From: Bauldia sp963759235
GTDB taxonomy: Bacteria; Pseudomonadota; Alphaproteobacteria; Rhizobiales; Kaistiaceae
Length of the DNA: 64,000 nt
Assembly (NCBI GenBank): GCA_963759235.1
Contig: CAVWYO010000003.1
Location: 52,585 to 116,584, forward strand
Direction of reading: 5' to 3'
The position numbers and the translations under genes were made by a program. Below, piece after piece: positions 8,131-18,782 of the stretch (positions are counted from its first letter, which is position 1; every line of letters begins with the position of its first letter). The notes under the pieces are model-generated. The model saw nothing but the letters and a program-made list of their open reading frames with translations. It did not search any database and was not told the origin of the DNA.

Positions 8131-8145
8131 TGGTCAGTCTGACCA
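8131..8145. promoter_or_regulatory. Palindromic operator of the Phd/VapC pair
   Basis: TGGTCAGTCTGACCA is a perfect 7+1+7 palindrome ending 14 bases before the antitoxin start, just ahead of the AAGGAGGA ribosome site. This is where Phd-type antitoxins autoregulate. The symmetry is seen directly; binding is inferred. Confidence 0.65.
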
Positions 8146-8159
8146 TAAGGAGGAATGCG

Positions 8160-8420
8160 ATGGCAACTTGGCAGGTGCAGGAAGCAAAGACCCGCTTCAG
8201 CGAACTGCTTGAGCGCGCTCGGCGCGAGGGGCCACAGACGATCACCAAACATGGCAAGCCCCGGGCAATCGTCCTTTCGGTCGACGAATTCGAGGCGATG
8301 GCAAGGAGCGCGAGGCCGGGGCGGAACTTCAAGGATTTCCTTCTTAACGAAGGGCCGAAATTCGACGAGTTCGAGATCGAGCGGGACGAGGATACTGGCC
8401 GTGACATCACCCTCGAGTGA
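8160..8420 (+). CDS. Type II antitoxin, Phd/YefM family
   Basis: An 86-residue protein with the Phd/YefM N-terminal DNA-binding fold: WQVQEAKTRFSELLERARREGPQTITKHGKPRAIVLS, followed by an acidic toxin-binding tail (FDEFEIERDEDTG). The ATG at 8160 has a strong AAGGAGGA ribosome site; in-frame upstream ATGs lie within the operator and are not preferred. The coding end overlaps the VapC toxin start by 20 bases, the usual coupling in TA operons. It lies between metF and metH, interrupting the methionine locus. Confidence 0.92.
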   Translation: MATWQVQEAKTRFSELLERARREGPQTITKHGKPRAIVLSVDEFEAMARSARPGRNFKDFLLNEGPKFDEFEIERDEDTGRDITLE

Positions 8421-8835
8421 TGCCGGCTACTTGCTGGATACGAACGTCGTCTCCGAGACGCGCCGCCGGATTCCCGATGCGACGGTGATGCTGTTTCTCG
8501 ACGCGCTCGATTCCAGGCAGATGTATGTGAGCGTGTTGACCCTCGGTGAACTGCGAAAAGGGGCCGAAGCCCGGCGGCGAGCCGACCCTGCGGCGGCCGA
8601 ACGGCTATCGGCCTGGGTCGAAACCATGGAGACGGACTTTCGTGATCGCGTCCTTCCGATCAATTCGGCAATCGCCGACCTCTGGGGAAGGCTGTCGGCG
8701 AGACGCCCGCGGCCGATCGTCGACACGCTTATCGCTGCGACGGCCGCCGTTCGCGGGCTGACCCTGGTTACGCGCAACATCCGGGATGTCGCCGACACGG
8801 GGGTGCCATTCATCAACCCTTGGCCCGGGGGATGA
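8401..8835 (+). CDS. VapC-type PIN-domain ribonuclease toxin
   Basis: A 144-residue PIN protein read from GTG 8401, inside the end of the antitoxin gene. Acidic active-site positions are visible in YLLDTNVVSE (first Asp), LTLGELRKG (Glu) and PIVDTLIAATA (Asp), and the end NIRDVADTGVPFINPW is typical of the FitB/VapC group. The predicted activity is Mg-dependent cleavage of a specific RNA, blocked by the adjacent Phd-type antitoxin. No damage is visible, so the module looks intact. Confidence 0.92.
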   Translation: MTSPSSDAGYLLDTNVVSETRRRIPDATVMLFLDALDSRQMYVSVLTLGELRKGAEARRRADPAAAERLSAWVETMETDFRDRVLPINSAIADLWGRLSARRPRPIVDTLIAATAAVRGLTLVTRNIRDVADTGVPFINPWPGG

Positions 8836-8895
8836 GCCGTGGCTGGAACCGATATCGAGCTAAGGCCCGCGGCCCCCGTGGAGCCGGCGGCATGA

Positions 8896-8927
8896 AGCCG
8901 ACAAGCACCACGGCTTGTCCCTCGGCT
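8896..8927 (+). terminator. Stable hairpin after the Phd/VapC module
   Basis: AGCCG-ACAAGC (8896-8906) pairs with GCTTGT (8913-8918) and CGGCT (8923-8927) across a six-base loop, leaving a CCCT bulge. There is no U-run after it, so it may be a pause or processing structure rather than an intrinsic terminator. Confidence 0.3.
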
Positions 8928-8976
8928 CCCGAGGCAGCACATATCCTGGGAGACTTCCCTTCCGGAGACACATCAG

Positions 8977-9243
8977 ATGCCTGAACCCGAAAGCATGATC
9001 CTGCCATTGCTCCGCGAGATTCGCGCCGAGATGAATCGTCGATTTGACGGCGTTGAGGCGAAGCTGGGCGCCCACGACGAGCGGTTCGATCGCCTCGAGA
9101 GTCGCCTCGAGAGCGTTCGGCAGGCGGCGATCGGCGAGTCCGTCCTGGGGCGCTACGCGGCCGCGGAAGTCGACGAACGGCTGGACGCCATCGAGAAGAG
9201 GCTTGCAGCGCTCGAGCATGAGGGCGGGGAGGCAGGCCGATGA
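8977..9243 (+). CDS. Small coiled-coil protein of unknown function
   Basis: An 88-residue, highly charged protein with heptad-like repeats (MNRRFDGVEAKLGAHDERFDRL and LESRLESVRQ) and a second helix near the C-terminus (VDERLDAIEKRLAALE). It has no signal peptide and no membrane segment. Its stop overlaps the start of the following VOC gene (ATGA). A similar coiled-coil gene lies at 14624-14941. I do not recognise a specific family; a multimerising accessory protein is possible. Confidence 0.6.
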   Translation: MPEPESMILPLLREIRAEMNRRFDGVEAKLGAHDERFDRLESRLESVRQAAIGESVLGRYAAAEVDERLDAIEKRLAALEHEGGEAGR

Positions 9244-9632
9244 CGGTCCAAAGCCCGGCGCTGTTGGGCATCGACCATATCCAGATCGAGGTGCCGGAGG
9301 GCGGTGAGGCGGCGGCGCGCGGCTTCTACGTCGACCTGCTTGGCCTGGAGGAGATCCCGCGCCCGCGCATGGGTGCCGGACGGAGCTTCCTGTGGGTGCG
9401 GCTCGGCGATCAGCAGATCCACTTCCGCTGCGGCGCCGACTTCCGGCCGGCGGCGCGCGCCCATCCCGGCATTCTGGTCGACGACGTCGACGCGCTGGCG
9501 GAGCGGCTGACGGCGGCGGGGTACTCTGTCACCCGCGCCGATGCGGTCGGCGAAGGACGGGTCCATCTCAGGGACCCGTTCGGCAATCGGCTCGAATTCA
9601 TCGAGGCCAAAGCGGCGGGCAAGGCGACATGA
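9240..9632 (+). CDS. VOC (glyoxalase/bleomycin-resistance-like) superfamily protein
   Basis: A 130-residue protein with the paired beta-alpha-beta-beta-beta pattern of the vicinal oxygen chelate fold. Sections seen are IDHIQIEVPEGGEAAARGFYVDLLGL, the middle strand SFLWVRLGDQQIHFRC and the second module HPGILVDDVDALAERLTAAGY, ending HLRDPFGNRLEFIEA. A metal site is plausible (His in IDHIQIE, Glu in NRLEFIE). Substrate cannot be deduced. Start and stop both overlap neighbouring frames by four bases, so it is part of a translationally coupled run. Confidence 0.88.
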   Translation: MTVQSPALLGIDHIQIEVPEGGEAAARGFYVDLLGLEEIPRPRMGAGRSFLWVRLGDQQIHFRCGADFRPAARAHPGILVDDVDALAERLTAAGYSVTRADAVGEGRVHLRDPFGNRLEFIEAKAAGKAT

Positions 9633-9790
9633 GCCGATGTCTGCTGCTGGCGTTCGCGGGCGGCCTGCTCTGCGCCTCGGAGGCCGGCGACTATGCCGAG
9701 GTCGAGACAAGCAATGACGGCGGCATCGCGAGCACGACCTGCACGCCCGAGAACGGCCGGACCGAGGAATGCCATGTCCCCTGCGCGTAG
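9629..9790 (+). CDS. Putative small exported protein
   Basis: A 53-residue reading frame starting with ATG that overlaps the VOC stop (ATGA). It has an N-terminal hydrophobic stretch CLLLAFAGGLLCASEA suggesting a short signal peptide, then a Cys-containing polar tail (TTCTPENG, ECHVPCA). Three Cys in the last 20 residues could form disulfides in the periplasm. Its end overlaps the preferred metH start by 17 bases. No family is recognised, and a chance frame is possible. Confidence 0.4.
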   Translation: MSRCLLLAFAGGLLCASEAGDYAEVETSNDGGIASTTCTPENGRTEECHVPCA

Positions 9791-10868
9791 CGAGCAACCG
9801 ATGACCCATCAACGAAACGCCGAGTCGGCCCTCAAGGCCGCTGCCGCGCAACGCGTCCTCGTCCTCGACGGAGCGATGGGGACGATGATCCAGTCGCTGC
9901 GGCTGTCCGAGGCGGATTTTCGCGGCGCGCGCTTCGCCGACTGGCCGCGGGATCTGCGCGGCAACAACGATCTCCTCAACCTCACCCAGCCCCAGTACAT
10001 CAAGCAGTTCCATCTCGACTACCTGCATGCCGGCGCCGACATCGTCGAGACCAACACCTTTTCCTCGACGTCGATCGCGCAGGCCGACTACGGCATGCAG
10101 GAATTGGCCTATGAGCTGAACCGGGAGGGGGCGCGGCTCGCCCGCGAGGCCGCCGACGAGGTGAGTGCCGAGACGCCGGACCGGCCGCGTTTCGTTGCTG
10201 GTGCCATCGGGCCGACCAACCGCTCGGCGTCGATCTCGCCGGACGTCAACAATCCCGGCTTCCGCAATGTCAGCTTCGACGATCTGGTCGCCGCCTATGG
10301 CGAGGCGGCGCGCGGCCTGATCGACGGCGGCGCCGACCTGATCCTCTTCGAGACGGTGTTCGACACGCTGAACGCCAAGGCCGGGGTGGCGGCCGTCGAC
10401 GAAGTGTTCAAGGAGAAGGGTGTCCGGCTGCCGCTGATGATCTCCGGCACCATCACCGACCTTTCCGGGCGGACACTCTCCGGCCAGACGCCGACCGCCT
10501 TCTGGTACTCGCTCCGCCACGCGCACCCGCTGACCATCGGCCTCAACTGCGCCCTCGGCGCCAAGGAGATGCGCGCCCACATGGACGAGATTTCGCGGGC
10601 CGCCGACACGCTCACCTGCGCCTACCCGAACGCCGGCCTGCCGAACGCGTTCGGCGAGTATGACGAGACGCCGGAAGCGATGGCGAGCCAGCTCGGCGAG
10701 TTCGCCCGCTCGGGCCTGGTCAACGTCGTCGGCGGCTGCTGCGGCACGACGCCGGACCATGTCCGGGCGATCGCCGAGGCGGTCAATGGCGTCAAACCGC
10801 GCGTCGTCCCGCATCCCGCGCCGAAGCTTCGCCTCTCCGGCCTCGAGCCGTTTGAGGTGGTGGCTTGA
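9774..10868 (+). CDS. metH: Methionine synthase part 1: homocysteine-binding (S-methyltransferase) domain
   Basis: A 364-residue protein equal to the N-terminal third of cobalamin-dependent methionine synthase. It shows VLDGAMGTMIQ, NDLLNLTQP, ADIVETNTFSST and the zinc-binding cysteines in GLNCALG and VVGGCCGTTPDH. It ends in LSGLEPF, the linker that in one-piece MetH leads into the folate domain, so the split is at a natural domain boundary. The start at 9774 has a GAGGA site five bases upstream; ATG 9801 is the alternative. The partner half is 1 kb downstream, beyond a PIN-toxin pair. It binds homocysteine as a zinc thiolate for methylation by methylcobalamin. Confidence 0.93.
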   Translation: MSPARSEQPMTHQRNAESALKAAAAQRVLVLDGAMGTMIQSLRLSEADFRGARFADWPRDLRGNNDLLNLTQPQYIKQFHLDYLHAGADIVETNTFSSTSIAQADYGMQELAYELNREGARLAREAADEVSAETPDRPRFVAGAIGPTNRSASISPDVNNPGFRNVSFDDLVAAYGEAARGLIDGGADLILFETVFDTLNAKAGVAAVDEVFKEKGVRLPLMISGTITDLSGRTLSGQTPTAFWYSLRHAHPLTIGLNCALGAKEMRAHMDEISRAADTLTCAYPNAGLPNAFGEYDETPEAMASQLGEFARSGLVNVVGGCCGTTPDHVRAIAEAVNGVKPRVVPHPAPKLRLSGLEPFEVVA

Positions 10869-10990
10869 GCGCCAATGCCAGGCGGCCCAAAAGAGGAGCA
10901 TACCGGGGCATGTAGGTGCATATGGGCGCAGTTGACTCTGTCCAGGATGCCGCCGTATGGCTTTTGCGTCGGCCTGCTATGGAGGACGCG

Positions 10991-11434
10991 ATGATGAAGG
11001 TTGAAGTCAAGGACACGGTGCTCTGGTTCAAGGGGATCCATGGTGATGCCGAGTTTCTCGCGAGGCTCGAGTCCCTTCGCGCCGGAGAGATTGTTCAGCT
11101 TAGGGTGGACGGCGAGGCGGGCGAATGGAAGAAGATGCAGGATAATCGTACGACGGGCAGGCCTACTCCCGGCTTGGCCCCCATAGGCCCCTCGGCGCTC
11201 CGCTGGCGCCATCTCTATCGGGCCAACAAGGCATTCGGGGGGATTTTGGTGAACATCGAGGCGATCAACAGCGCCGAGGCCGGGACCGGTACGGTTGCGT
11301 CGAATTGGGAAGAGGCGGATGAGTTGGAGCGGCAGGCTGCATGGGAAGCGTTCAAGGCGCTGAGGAACGCCGGCTGGTCGTCGGAAGGAAGAAAGCTCAC
11401 GCGCGATGAAATGCATGAGAGAGATGGTTCGTGA
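10991..11434 (+). CDS. Candidate antitoxin of a PIN toxin (uncharacterised family)
   Basis: A 147-residue protein with an N-terminal beta-rich section (KVEVKDTVLWFKGIHGDAEFLARLESLRAG, then VQLRVDGEAGEWKKM), a proline/glycine middle (GRPTPGLAPIG) and a helical Trp-rich end (AAWEAFKALRNAGW, RKLTRDEMHER). ATG 10991 has a GGAGG site five bases upstream. Its stop overlaps the PIN toxin's GTG (GTGA), the common antitoxin-toxin order. No classical antitoxin fold (Phd, AbrB, RHH) is recognisable. The antitoxin role is inferred from position and coupling only. Confidence 0.6.
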   Translation: MMKVEVKDTVLWFKGIHGDAEFLARLESLRAGEIVQLRVDGEAGEWKKMQDNRTTGRPTPGLAPIGPSALRWRHLYRANKAFGGILVNIEAINSAEAGTGTVASNWEEADELERQAAWEAFKALRNAGWSSEGRKLTRDEMHERDGS

Positions 11435-11883
11435 TCACCGCCGACACGAACATCTTCGTCTACAACGTCGACGTTGACGATCCCGCCAAACATCATGCTT
11501 CGGCGGAGATTCTCGACGCTCTGGCGGCGCGGAGCGCTCCGATGGTGCTCCAGGTGGCCGGAGAGTTCTACTCCGCACTAACAAGGCAACTTCGGCGGCC
11601 GCCGTGGCAGTGCGCTCAGGCGGCTCGAAATCTCCTCGCGAGCTTCCGTGTCATAGCGGCCACCCAGCGCTCCACTGAACGTGCCCTGGCCGAGGCGGCG
11701 ACCGGCCGCTTGTCGTTTTGGGATGCAAACTTGCTGTCAGCAGCTGAAGCCGGAGGATGCACGTACATCATCAGCGAGGACATGGCGGACGGGTTGAAGC
11801 TCGGTAACCTCGAAGTCGTCCATCCGTTTGGGGGAGGTGTCCTGTCGGATCGCGCTCGTACTCTTCTTTACGGAGGGAGCTGA
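11431..11883 (+). CDS. PIN-domain protein, probable VapC-type toxin
   Basis: A 150-residue PIN ribonuclease-like protein read from GTG. The acidic residues are placed as expected: ITADTNIFVYNVD (Asp 4), a Glu in VAGEFYSAL, Asp in LSFWDANLLSAA and the end IISEDMADG. It overlaps the candidate antitoxin by four bases and ends only three bases before the TTG start of metH part 2. It is therefore embedded in the methionine synthase operon and must be cotranscribed or transcribed through. Predicted role: toxin RNase. Confidence 0.85.
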   Translation: MITADTNIFVYNVDVDDPAKHHASAEILDALAARSAPMVLQVAGEFYSALTRQLRRPPWQCAQAARNLLASFRVIAATQRSTERALAEAATGRLSFWDANLLSAAEAGGCTYIISEDMADGLKLGNLEVVHPFGGGVLSDRARTLLYGGS

Positions 11884-11886
11884 CGC

Positions 11887-14583
<2,697 letters not shown>

Positions 14584-14623
14584 TCGAGGTGGCAGTACAG
14601 CGTCGCTACCGCGCGGCTAGCGG

Positions 14624-14941
14624 CTATTTGCGGTCGCGCTCGTTCAGCACTTCCCGCATGGTGTCGCCGACGATGCGGGGCAGGTCCTTGATCAGCCCGT
14701 CGACCTTGAATTCGAGTGCGCCAACCCTGCGGTCGAGGCCGTCTGCCTTGCGATCGAGGCCGTCGACCTTCCGATCCAGCCCGTCGACCTTCTCTTCGAC
14801 CCGCGCCATGCGGGTCTTCAGGACGGCGAGGTCGTCGCTGTTGCGGCGGGTCTGTTCGAGGATGTGGCGTGTGACGACCTTCTCGCCGCGAACCTCGTCG
14901 ACGAGCTCGTCGAATTCTTCTCTGGTCACCGGGTCGGCCAT
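14624..14941 (-). CDS. Small coiled-coil protein with heptad repeats
   Basis: A 105-residue protein whose middle is made of near-perfect seven-residue repeats (VDGLDRK, VDGLDRK, ADGLDRR, VGALEFK, VDGLIKD), giving a long parallel coiled coil. The N-terminus (MADPVTREEFDELVDEVRGEK) is acidic and the C-terminal helix amphipathic. The start at 14941 was preferred because the upstream extension is Cys-rich and unlike the rest. It is convergent with metH, ending 40 bases away. Function unknown. Confidence 0.65.
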   Translation of the reverse strand: MADPVTREEFDELVDEVRGEKVVTRHILEQTRRNSDDLAVLKTRMARVEEKVDGLDRKVDGLDRKADGLDRRVGALEFKVDGLIKDLPRIVGDTMREVLNERDRK

Positions 14942-15107
14942 GCTGCAATCCGTGTTCGAATGCAGGCTACCACAAGCCGCCGGACATACCAGACATTCCT
15001 GCGAGGACCGCAACCTGCGGGCGAGCGTAGCCGTGAGCGGGCGGATGTGGCGACATATTGCCATGGTCCGCCGTCATTGGTCGGTTTTGATTCGTCGCAG
15101 GATGCCC

Positions 15108-15968
15108 ATGAAGAGACCCTTGACTTACGCGCTCGCTGCCATCGGCTTGGCAGTCACCGGGCTCGCACCGCTCGCCAACGCCAACGTCATCGACGGGACG
15201 GACGACCGGGATTCGCTCCTGACCCTCGGGCCGGCGCTCGGCCTGTCGGCCGACGAGATCGCCCGCATCCGCAAGGTATCGGGCTATGTCGGCTGCTTCG
15301 AGCCGACGCCGTCGATCGGATCCGGAGCGCTGTTCCTTACCAACCGGCAGATCCTCACTGCCGGCCACATCTTCTTCGATCCGACAACGGGAGAGCGGCG
15401 GTCGCACTGCTTCTTCAAGAACCAGGACGGAGAGCCGGTGAAGATCGATCTCGCGCCGGAAGCAGCCCGGTTCGGCGCGACGCCGCCGAAGCCCGGCTCC
15501 AACTACGACTTCGCCGTCGTGCCGCTCGCCGAGCCGGTCGACGGTGCCGAACCGTTTCCGGTCGCCGCCGATGTTCCGGTCAAGGCCGGCGATCGGCTGA
15601 TCGTGGTGACCGCCCATCCGGCCGGCATGGAAAAAGAGGTCGCCAACGAGATCCCGGTCGTGCAGGGCTGCACGGTGCGGCGGGTGCCGATCTCGTCGGG
15701 CATCACGTCGTTCTATCGCTCGGACTGCGATGCCAGCGGCGCGTCATCCGGCGGCATGAACCTGGCGCGGGTCGGGGGGCAGCTCGTGTTCCGCGGCGTG
15801 ACGATCACCACCGGGCTGTGGCGCGACCCGAAGCTGCACGGGGCGCCCTATGACGAAAAGCGGGGGAGCGTGACGACGGCGCTCGGCACCGATGCAGCCA
15901 TCCTCGAAGCCGGGCGGCGGCTCATGGTCGACAGCCGCTTCTGGTCGGCAGCGCCGGCGGCGGAGTGA
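15108..15968 (+). CDS. Trypsin-like (S1-type) serine protease, exported
   Basis: A 286-residue protein with a signal peptide (KRPLTYALAAIGLAVTGLA, cut after ANA). The catalytic triad is readable: His in ILTAGHIFFDP, Asp in SNYDFAVVPL and Ser in DASGASSGG, where the usual GNSGG is altered to ASSGG. Two Cys pairs (GYVGCFEP with SHCFFKN, and VQGCTV with SDCDAS) could be disulfides, as in periplasmic trypsin-like enzymes. The ATG at 15108 follows a GCAGGA site. No PDZ domain is present, so it is not a DegP type. Substrate unknown. Confidence 0.82.
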   Translation: MKRPLTYALAAIGLAVTGLAPLANANVIDGTDDRDSLLTLGPALGLSADEIARIRKVSGYVGCFEPTPSIGSGALFLTNRQILTAGHIFFDPTTGERRSHCFFKNQDGEPVKIDLAPEAARFGATPPKPGSNYDFAVVPLAEPVDGAEPFPVAADVPVKAGDRLIVVTAHPAGMEKEVANEIPVVQGCTVRRVPISSGITSFYRSDCDASGASSGGMNLARVGGQLVFRGVTITTGLWRDPKLHGAPYDEKRGSVTTALGTDAAILEAGRRLMVDSRFWSAAPAAE

Positions 15969-16022
15969 TTCGCTGAGGTCTCAGCGATCGGGTGTTCGCA
16001 CGGAGGTGTCCAGACACAACAA

Positions 16023-16053
16023 AGCCGGGCATCGCGCTCCAGCGCGCCCGGCT
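16023..16053 (-). terminator. Rho-independent terminator of the small minus-strand gene
   Basis: AGCCGGGC (16023-16030) pairs perfectly with GCCCGGCT (16046-16053), and the loop holds a second small GCGCT/AGCGC stem. Read on the minus strand the hairpin is followed by TTTGTTGTG, a modest U-run; on the plus strand none follows. It lies 38 bases after the stop of the small gene at 16091-16174. Confidence 0.6.
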
Positions 16054-16090
16054 ACGAGCAACAACTCAGGTCCCAAGAAACTCGCCGGCG

Positions 16091-16174
16091 TCAAAGAGCG
16101 CCGAAAACAACTGCAGCAACAAACAGGAACGCGGCACACACTATAGCCATATGGAGCGGACGGGCTAGGCTCAT
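16091..16174 (-). CDS. Small 27-residue hydrophobic protein
   Basis: A 28-codon reading frame on the minus strand. The peptide starts MSLARPLHMAIVC and continues with a hydrophobic helix (AAFLFVAAVVFGAL) reaching the C-terminus, so a single-pass membrane peptide is likely. A GGAG site lies seven bases before the ATG, a plausible promoter (TTGCCG, 16-base gap, TACACT at 16207-16234) lies upstream, and a hairpin with U-run lies downstream. The complete set of expression signals around so short a frame is the main support. Family and role unknown. Confidence 0.55.
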   Translation of the reverse strand: MSLARPLHMAIVCAAFLFVAAVVFGAL

Positions 16175-16532
16175 CGGAGTGCTCCAAGTTCCCTTTAGAT
16201 TACGAGAGTGTAACGCAGGTTTGAACGTCGGCAAGCGAATCTTGTGCTGCGCTGCGAAGTGATCTCGCCGATCGCTTCAGGACGAACGGCCAAGCGGTTC
16301 AAAAGACACGCAGACGCTCTGTGGATATCTCCGCCGGATCCGGTCGGCTACCGCCCGCCGCCGAAGCGCACCGCCAGGCCCACGAGCAGGATTCTCCATG
16401 TGCGACAGCGACGATCAAAACTGTCTTCCCCCGCGAAGCCGACGCCGCCGCGGCAAGCCGGGCAAAACTTTCACCTCGCCCTGATGGCTGATAGCGTGCG
16501 CCCGGCCGGTCAGGGGCGGTAAGCAGGACGAC
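16175..16532. other. Intergenic region between the small gene and the decarboxylase
   Basis: 358 bases without a convincing coding frame. The left end holds the candidate minus-strand promoter (-10 at 16207-16212, -35 at 16229-16234). The right part should carry the promoter and leader of the decarboxylase gene, but no clear -35/-10 pair or riboswitch-like structure was recognised. Confidence 0.4.
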
Positions 16533-17753
16533 ATGGACCGATTCGAAACTGCCCGCGCGGCGGCTTACGCATTGCGCCCGGACCAGCCGGTCTACTGCTT
16601 CCGGCCGAAGGTTCTGAGGGCCGATGCGCTGGCCTTCAAGTCGGCCTTCCCCGGCAAGACCGCCTACGCCGTCAAGACCAATGGCGAGAGCATGGTGCTG
16701 GAGACGCTGGCCGAGGCCGGGATCGACTGCTTCGACGTGGCGTCGCCGGCGGAATTCGCCGCCGTGCGAGCCGTCGCGCCAAAGGCGGAGCTCCTCTACA
16801 CCCACCCGGTCAAGGCACAGTCCGACATTCGTCTGGGGCTCGAGACCTTCGGCATCCGCGTCCTGGCGCTCGACCACGAGGACGAGGTGGCGAAGATCCT
16901 GAGGGCGGTCCATGGTCTCGATCTCGATCCCGAGGAGATCACGCTTCTGGTCAGGCTCGCCGCCCGCGGCCACGCCGCCTACGAACTGTCGAAGAAGTTC
17001 GGCGCGGCGCCGGGACACGCGGTGGAACTGGTCGAGCGCATAGCCCGGATCGGCTTTCGCGTCGGCCTCTGCTTCCACGTCGGCAGCCAGGTGGAGGACA
17101 CCGACACCTACGAACGGGCACTGGCGTCGGCCGCCTGGGTCAGGTCGCGCGCCGGCGTGCCGATCACCCTCCTCGACATCGGCGGCGGCTTTCCGGCCCC
17201 CTACGGCCACGATCCGCGCTACAAGGCGCCGGCTCAGCCGGACACCGGCGCGCTGATCGCCGAAGTCGTCGAGGAAGCGCGGGAGTGGGGATTCGACGAC
17301 GTGCCGTTGGTCGCCGAGCCCGGGCGGGTGATCGTCGCGCGGAGCTTCTCGCTGATCGTTCGCGTCCTCTTGAAAAAGGGCCGGCGCATCTACATCAATG
17401 ACGGCATCTGGGCGTCGCTGTCGGATTCCTGGACCGGCAAGATCACCCTGCCGGCGCGGCTCCTGCCCGATCCGGCCCGGCGCAAGCGCAGCGGCAATCC
17501 GCATAGCATCATGCCGTTCAAGGTGTGCGGGGCGACGTGCGATTCCGTCGACATCCTGTCGCGGCCGTTCTTCCTGCCGGAAACCGTCGACACCGGCGAC
17601 TGGATCGAGATCGGCCATATCGGCGCCTACTCGCTGGCGCTGAGGACGCGCTTCAACGGCTTCTACCCCGACACGTTCGTCGAGGTGACGACGCCGTTCG
17701 AAGCGGCGGGGCCGGCGGAGAGCTTCGCCTCGGTCGAGACGATGGCGGACTAG
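16533..17753 (+). CDS. Type III PLP-dependent (ornithine/lysine-type) decarboxylase
   Basis: A 406-residue fold-type III enzyme (alanine racemase-like barrel plus beta domain). The PLP lysine lies in TAYAVKTNG, the glycine-rich phosphate loop is LLDIGGGFPAPYG, and EPGRVIVARS and the C-terminal CGATCDSVDIL (catalytic Cys contributed across the dimer in ODC) follow. It fits the ornithine/lysine decarboxylase group that makes putrescine or cadaverine; diaminopimelate decarboxylase is less likely because the C-terminal CGATCDSVD block is ODC-like. The CDF gene follows after seven bases and is probably cotranscribed. Confidence 0.9.
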   Translation: MDRFETARAAAYALRPDQPVYCFRPKVLRADALAFKSAFPGKTAYAVKTNGESMVLETLAEAGIDCFDVASPAEFAAVRAVAPKAELLYTHPVKAQSDIRLGLETFGIRVLALDHEDEVAKILRAVHGLDLDPEEITLLVRLAARGHAAYELSKKFGAAPGHAVELVERIARIGFRVGLCFHVGSQVEDTDTYERALASAAWVRSRAGVPITLLDIGGGFPAPYGHDPRYKAPAQPDTGALIAEVVEEAREWGFDDVPLVAEPGRVIVARSFSLIVRVLLKKGRRIYINDGIWASLSDSWTGKITLPARLLPDPARRKRSGNPHSIMPFKVCGATCDSVDILSRPFFLPETVDTGDWIEIGHIGAYSLALRTRFNGFYPDTFVEVTTPFEAAGPAESFASVETMAD

Positions 17754-17760
17754 AGGGACG

Positions 17761-18669
17761 ATGGCGCACGCCGATCTTCGCACGCAGAGCACCGGGGCGA
17801 TCGCGGCCTTCAGCGTCGCCGTCGGCGTCGGCGTGCTGGCGCTGAAATTCGTCGCCTATTTCCTCACCGGCAGCGTGGCGCTCTATTCCGACGCCTTGGA
17901 AAGCATCGTCAATGTCGCGGCTTCCGCCGGAGCGTTGGTGGCGATCCGCTACGGTGCGCGGCCGGCCGACGCCAACCACCCCTACGGCCATCACAAGGCG
18001 GAATATTTCTCGGTGGTGCTCGAGGGCGTCCTGATCATCATCGCCGCCCTGTCGATCCTGCGGGAAGCCTATTTCGCTTTTCTGACGCCCCACATGTTCC
18101 ATGCCCCGCTCGAAGGCCTGCTCGTCAACGGCTTCGCCTCGCTGATCAATGCCGGCTGGTGCTGGTTCCTGATCAGCGAAGGGCGGAAGCGGCGGTCGCC
18201 GGCGCTGGTCGGCGACGGACGGCACCTCCTCACCGACGTGATCACCTCGGCCGGCGTGCTCGCCGGCCTGGTGCTGGCGGTGGTGACCGGAATCCCGCGC
18301 CTCGACCCGCTGCTCGGCACTCTGGTGGCGCTCAACATCCTGTGGTCGGGCTGGCGGCTGATCCGCGAGTCGCTCGGCGGGCTGATGGACGAGGCGGTGG
18401 CGAGCGAGACGCTGGAGGAGATTCGCAGGATCATCTCGGCCAATGCCGCGGGCGCCATCGAGGCCCATGACGTCCGTACCCGCAACGCCGGACCGGTAAC
18501 GTTCATCGACTTCCACCTCGTCGTGCCCGGCTCGATGTCGGTCACCGAGGCGCACGCCATCTGCGACAGCATCGAGGCGGCGCTGAAAGCCGAGGTCTCC
18601 GACGCGAGGATCACCATCCACGTCGAGCCGGAGGAGAAGGCCAAGCATCAGGGCGTCGTGGTGCTATAG
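17761..18669 (+). CDS. Cation diffusion facilitator (CDF) metal exporter
   Basis: A 302-residue transporter with six membrane helices and a cytoplasmic C-terminal ferredoxin-like domain. Metal-site residues are in helix 2 (ALYSDALES) and helix 5 (DGRHLLTDVITS); the HPYGHHKAEYFS loop is a family hallmark. It exchanges divalent metal (Zn, Fe or Mn; not resolved) for protons. The C-terminal domain includes VRTRNAGPVTFIDFHLVVPG and ITIHVEP. It begins seven bases after the decarboxylase stop. Confidence 0.93.
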   Translation: MAHADLRTQSTGAIAAFSVAVGVGVLALKFVAYFLTGSVALYSDALESIVNVAASAGALVAIRYGARPADANHPYGHHKAEYFSVVLEGVLIIIAALSILREAYFAFLTPHMFHAPLEGLLVNGFASLINAGWCWFLISEGRKRRSPALVGDGRHLLTDVITSAGVLAGLVLAVVTGIPRLDPLLGTLVALNILWSGWRLIRESLGGLMDEAVASETLEEIRRIISANAAGAIEAHDVRTRNAGPVTFIDFHLVVPGSMSVTEAHAICDSIEAALKAEVSDARITIHVEPEEKAKHQGVVVL

Positions 18670-18782
18670 GCGGCGACGCCCGAGCGGACTTGGCGCGCAA
18701 ACGCTTGTTCCGGCTGACATATCAAGGGCGTCGTGCGATCGGTTTGACTCTTTCTTAATCCTATCGGCGCCAATCTGGCGCC

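Noticed and set aside
15981..16187. A 68-codon Cys-rich minus-strand frame overlapping the small gene.
   Set aside because: It crosses the terminator hairpin and has no ribosome site; the 27-residue frame in the other phase has all expression signals.
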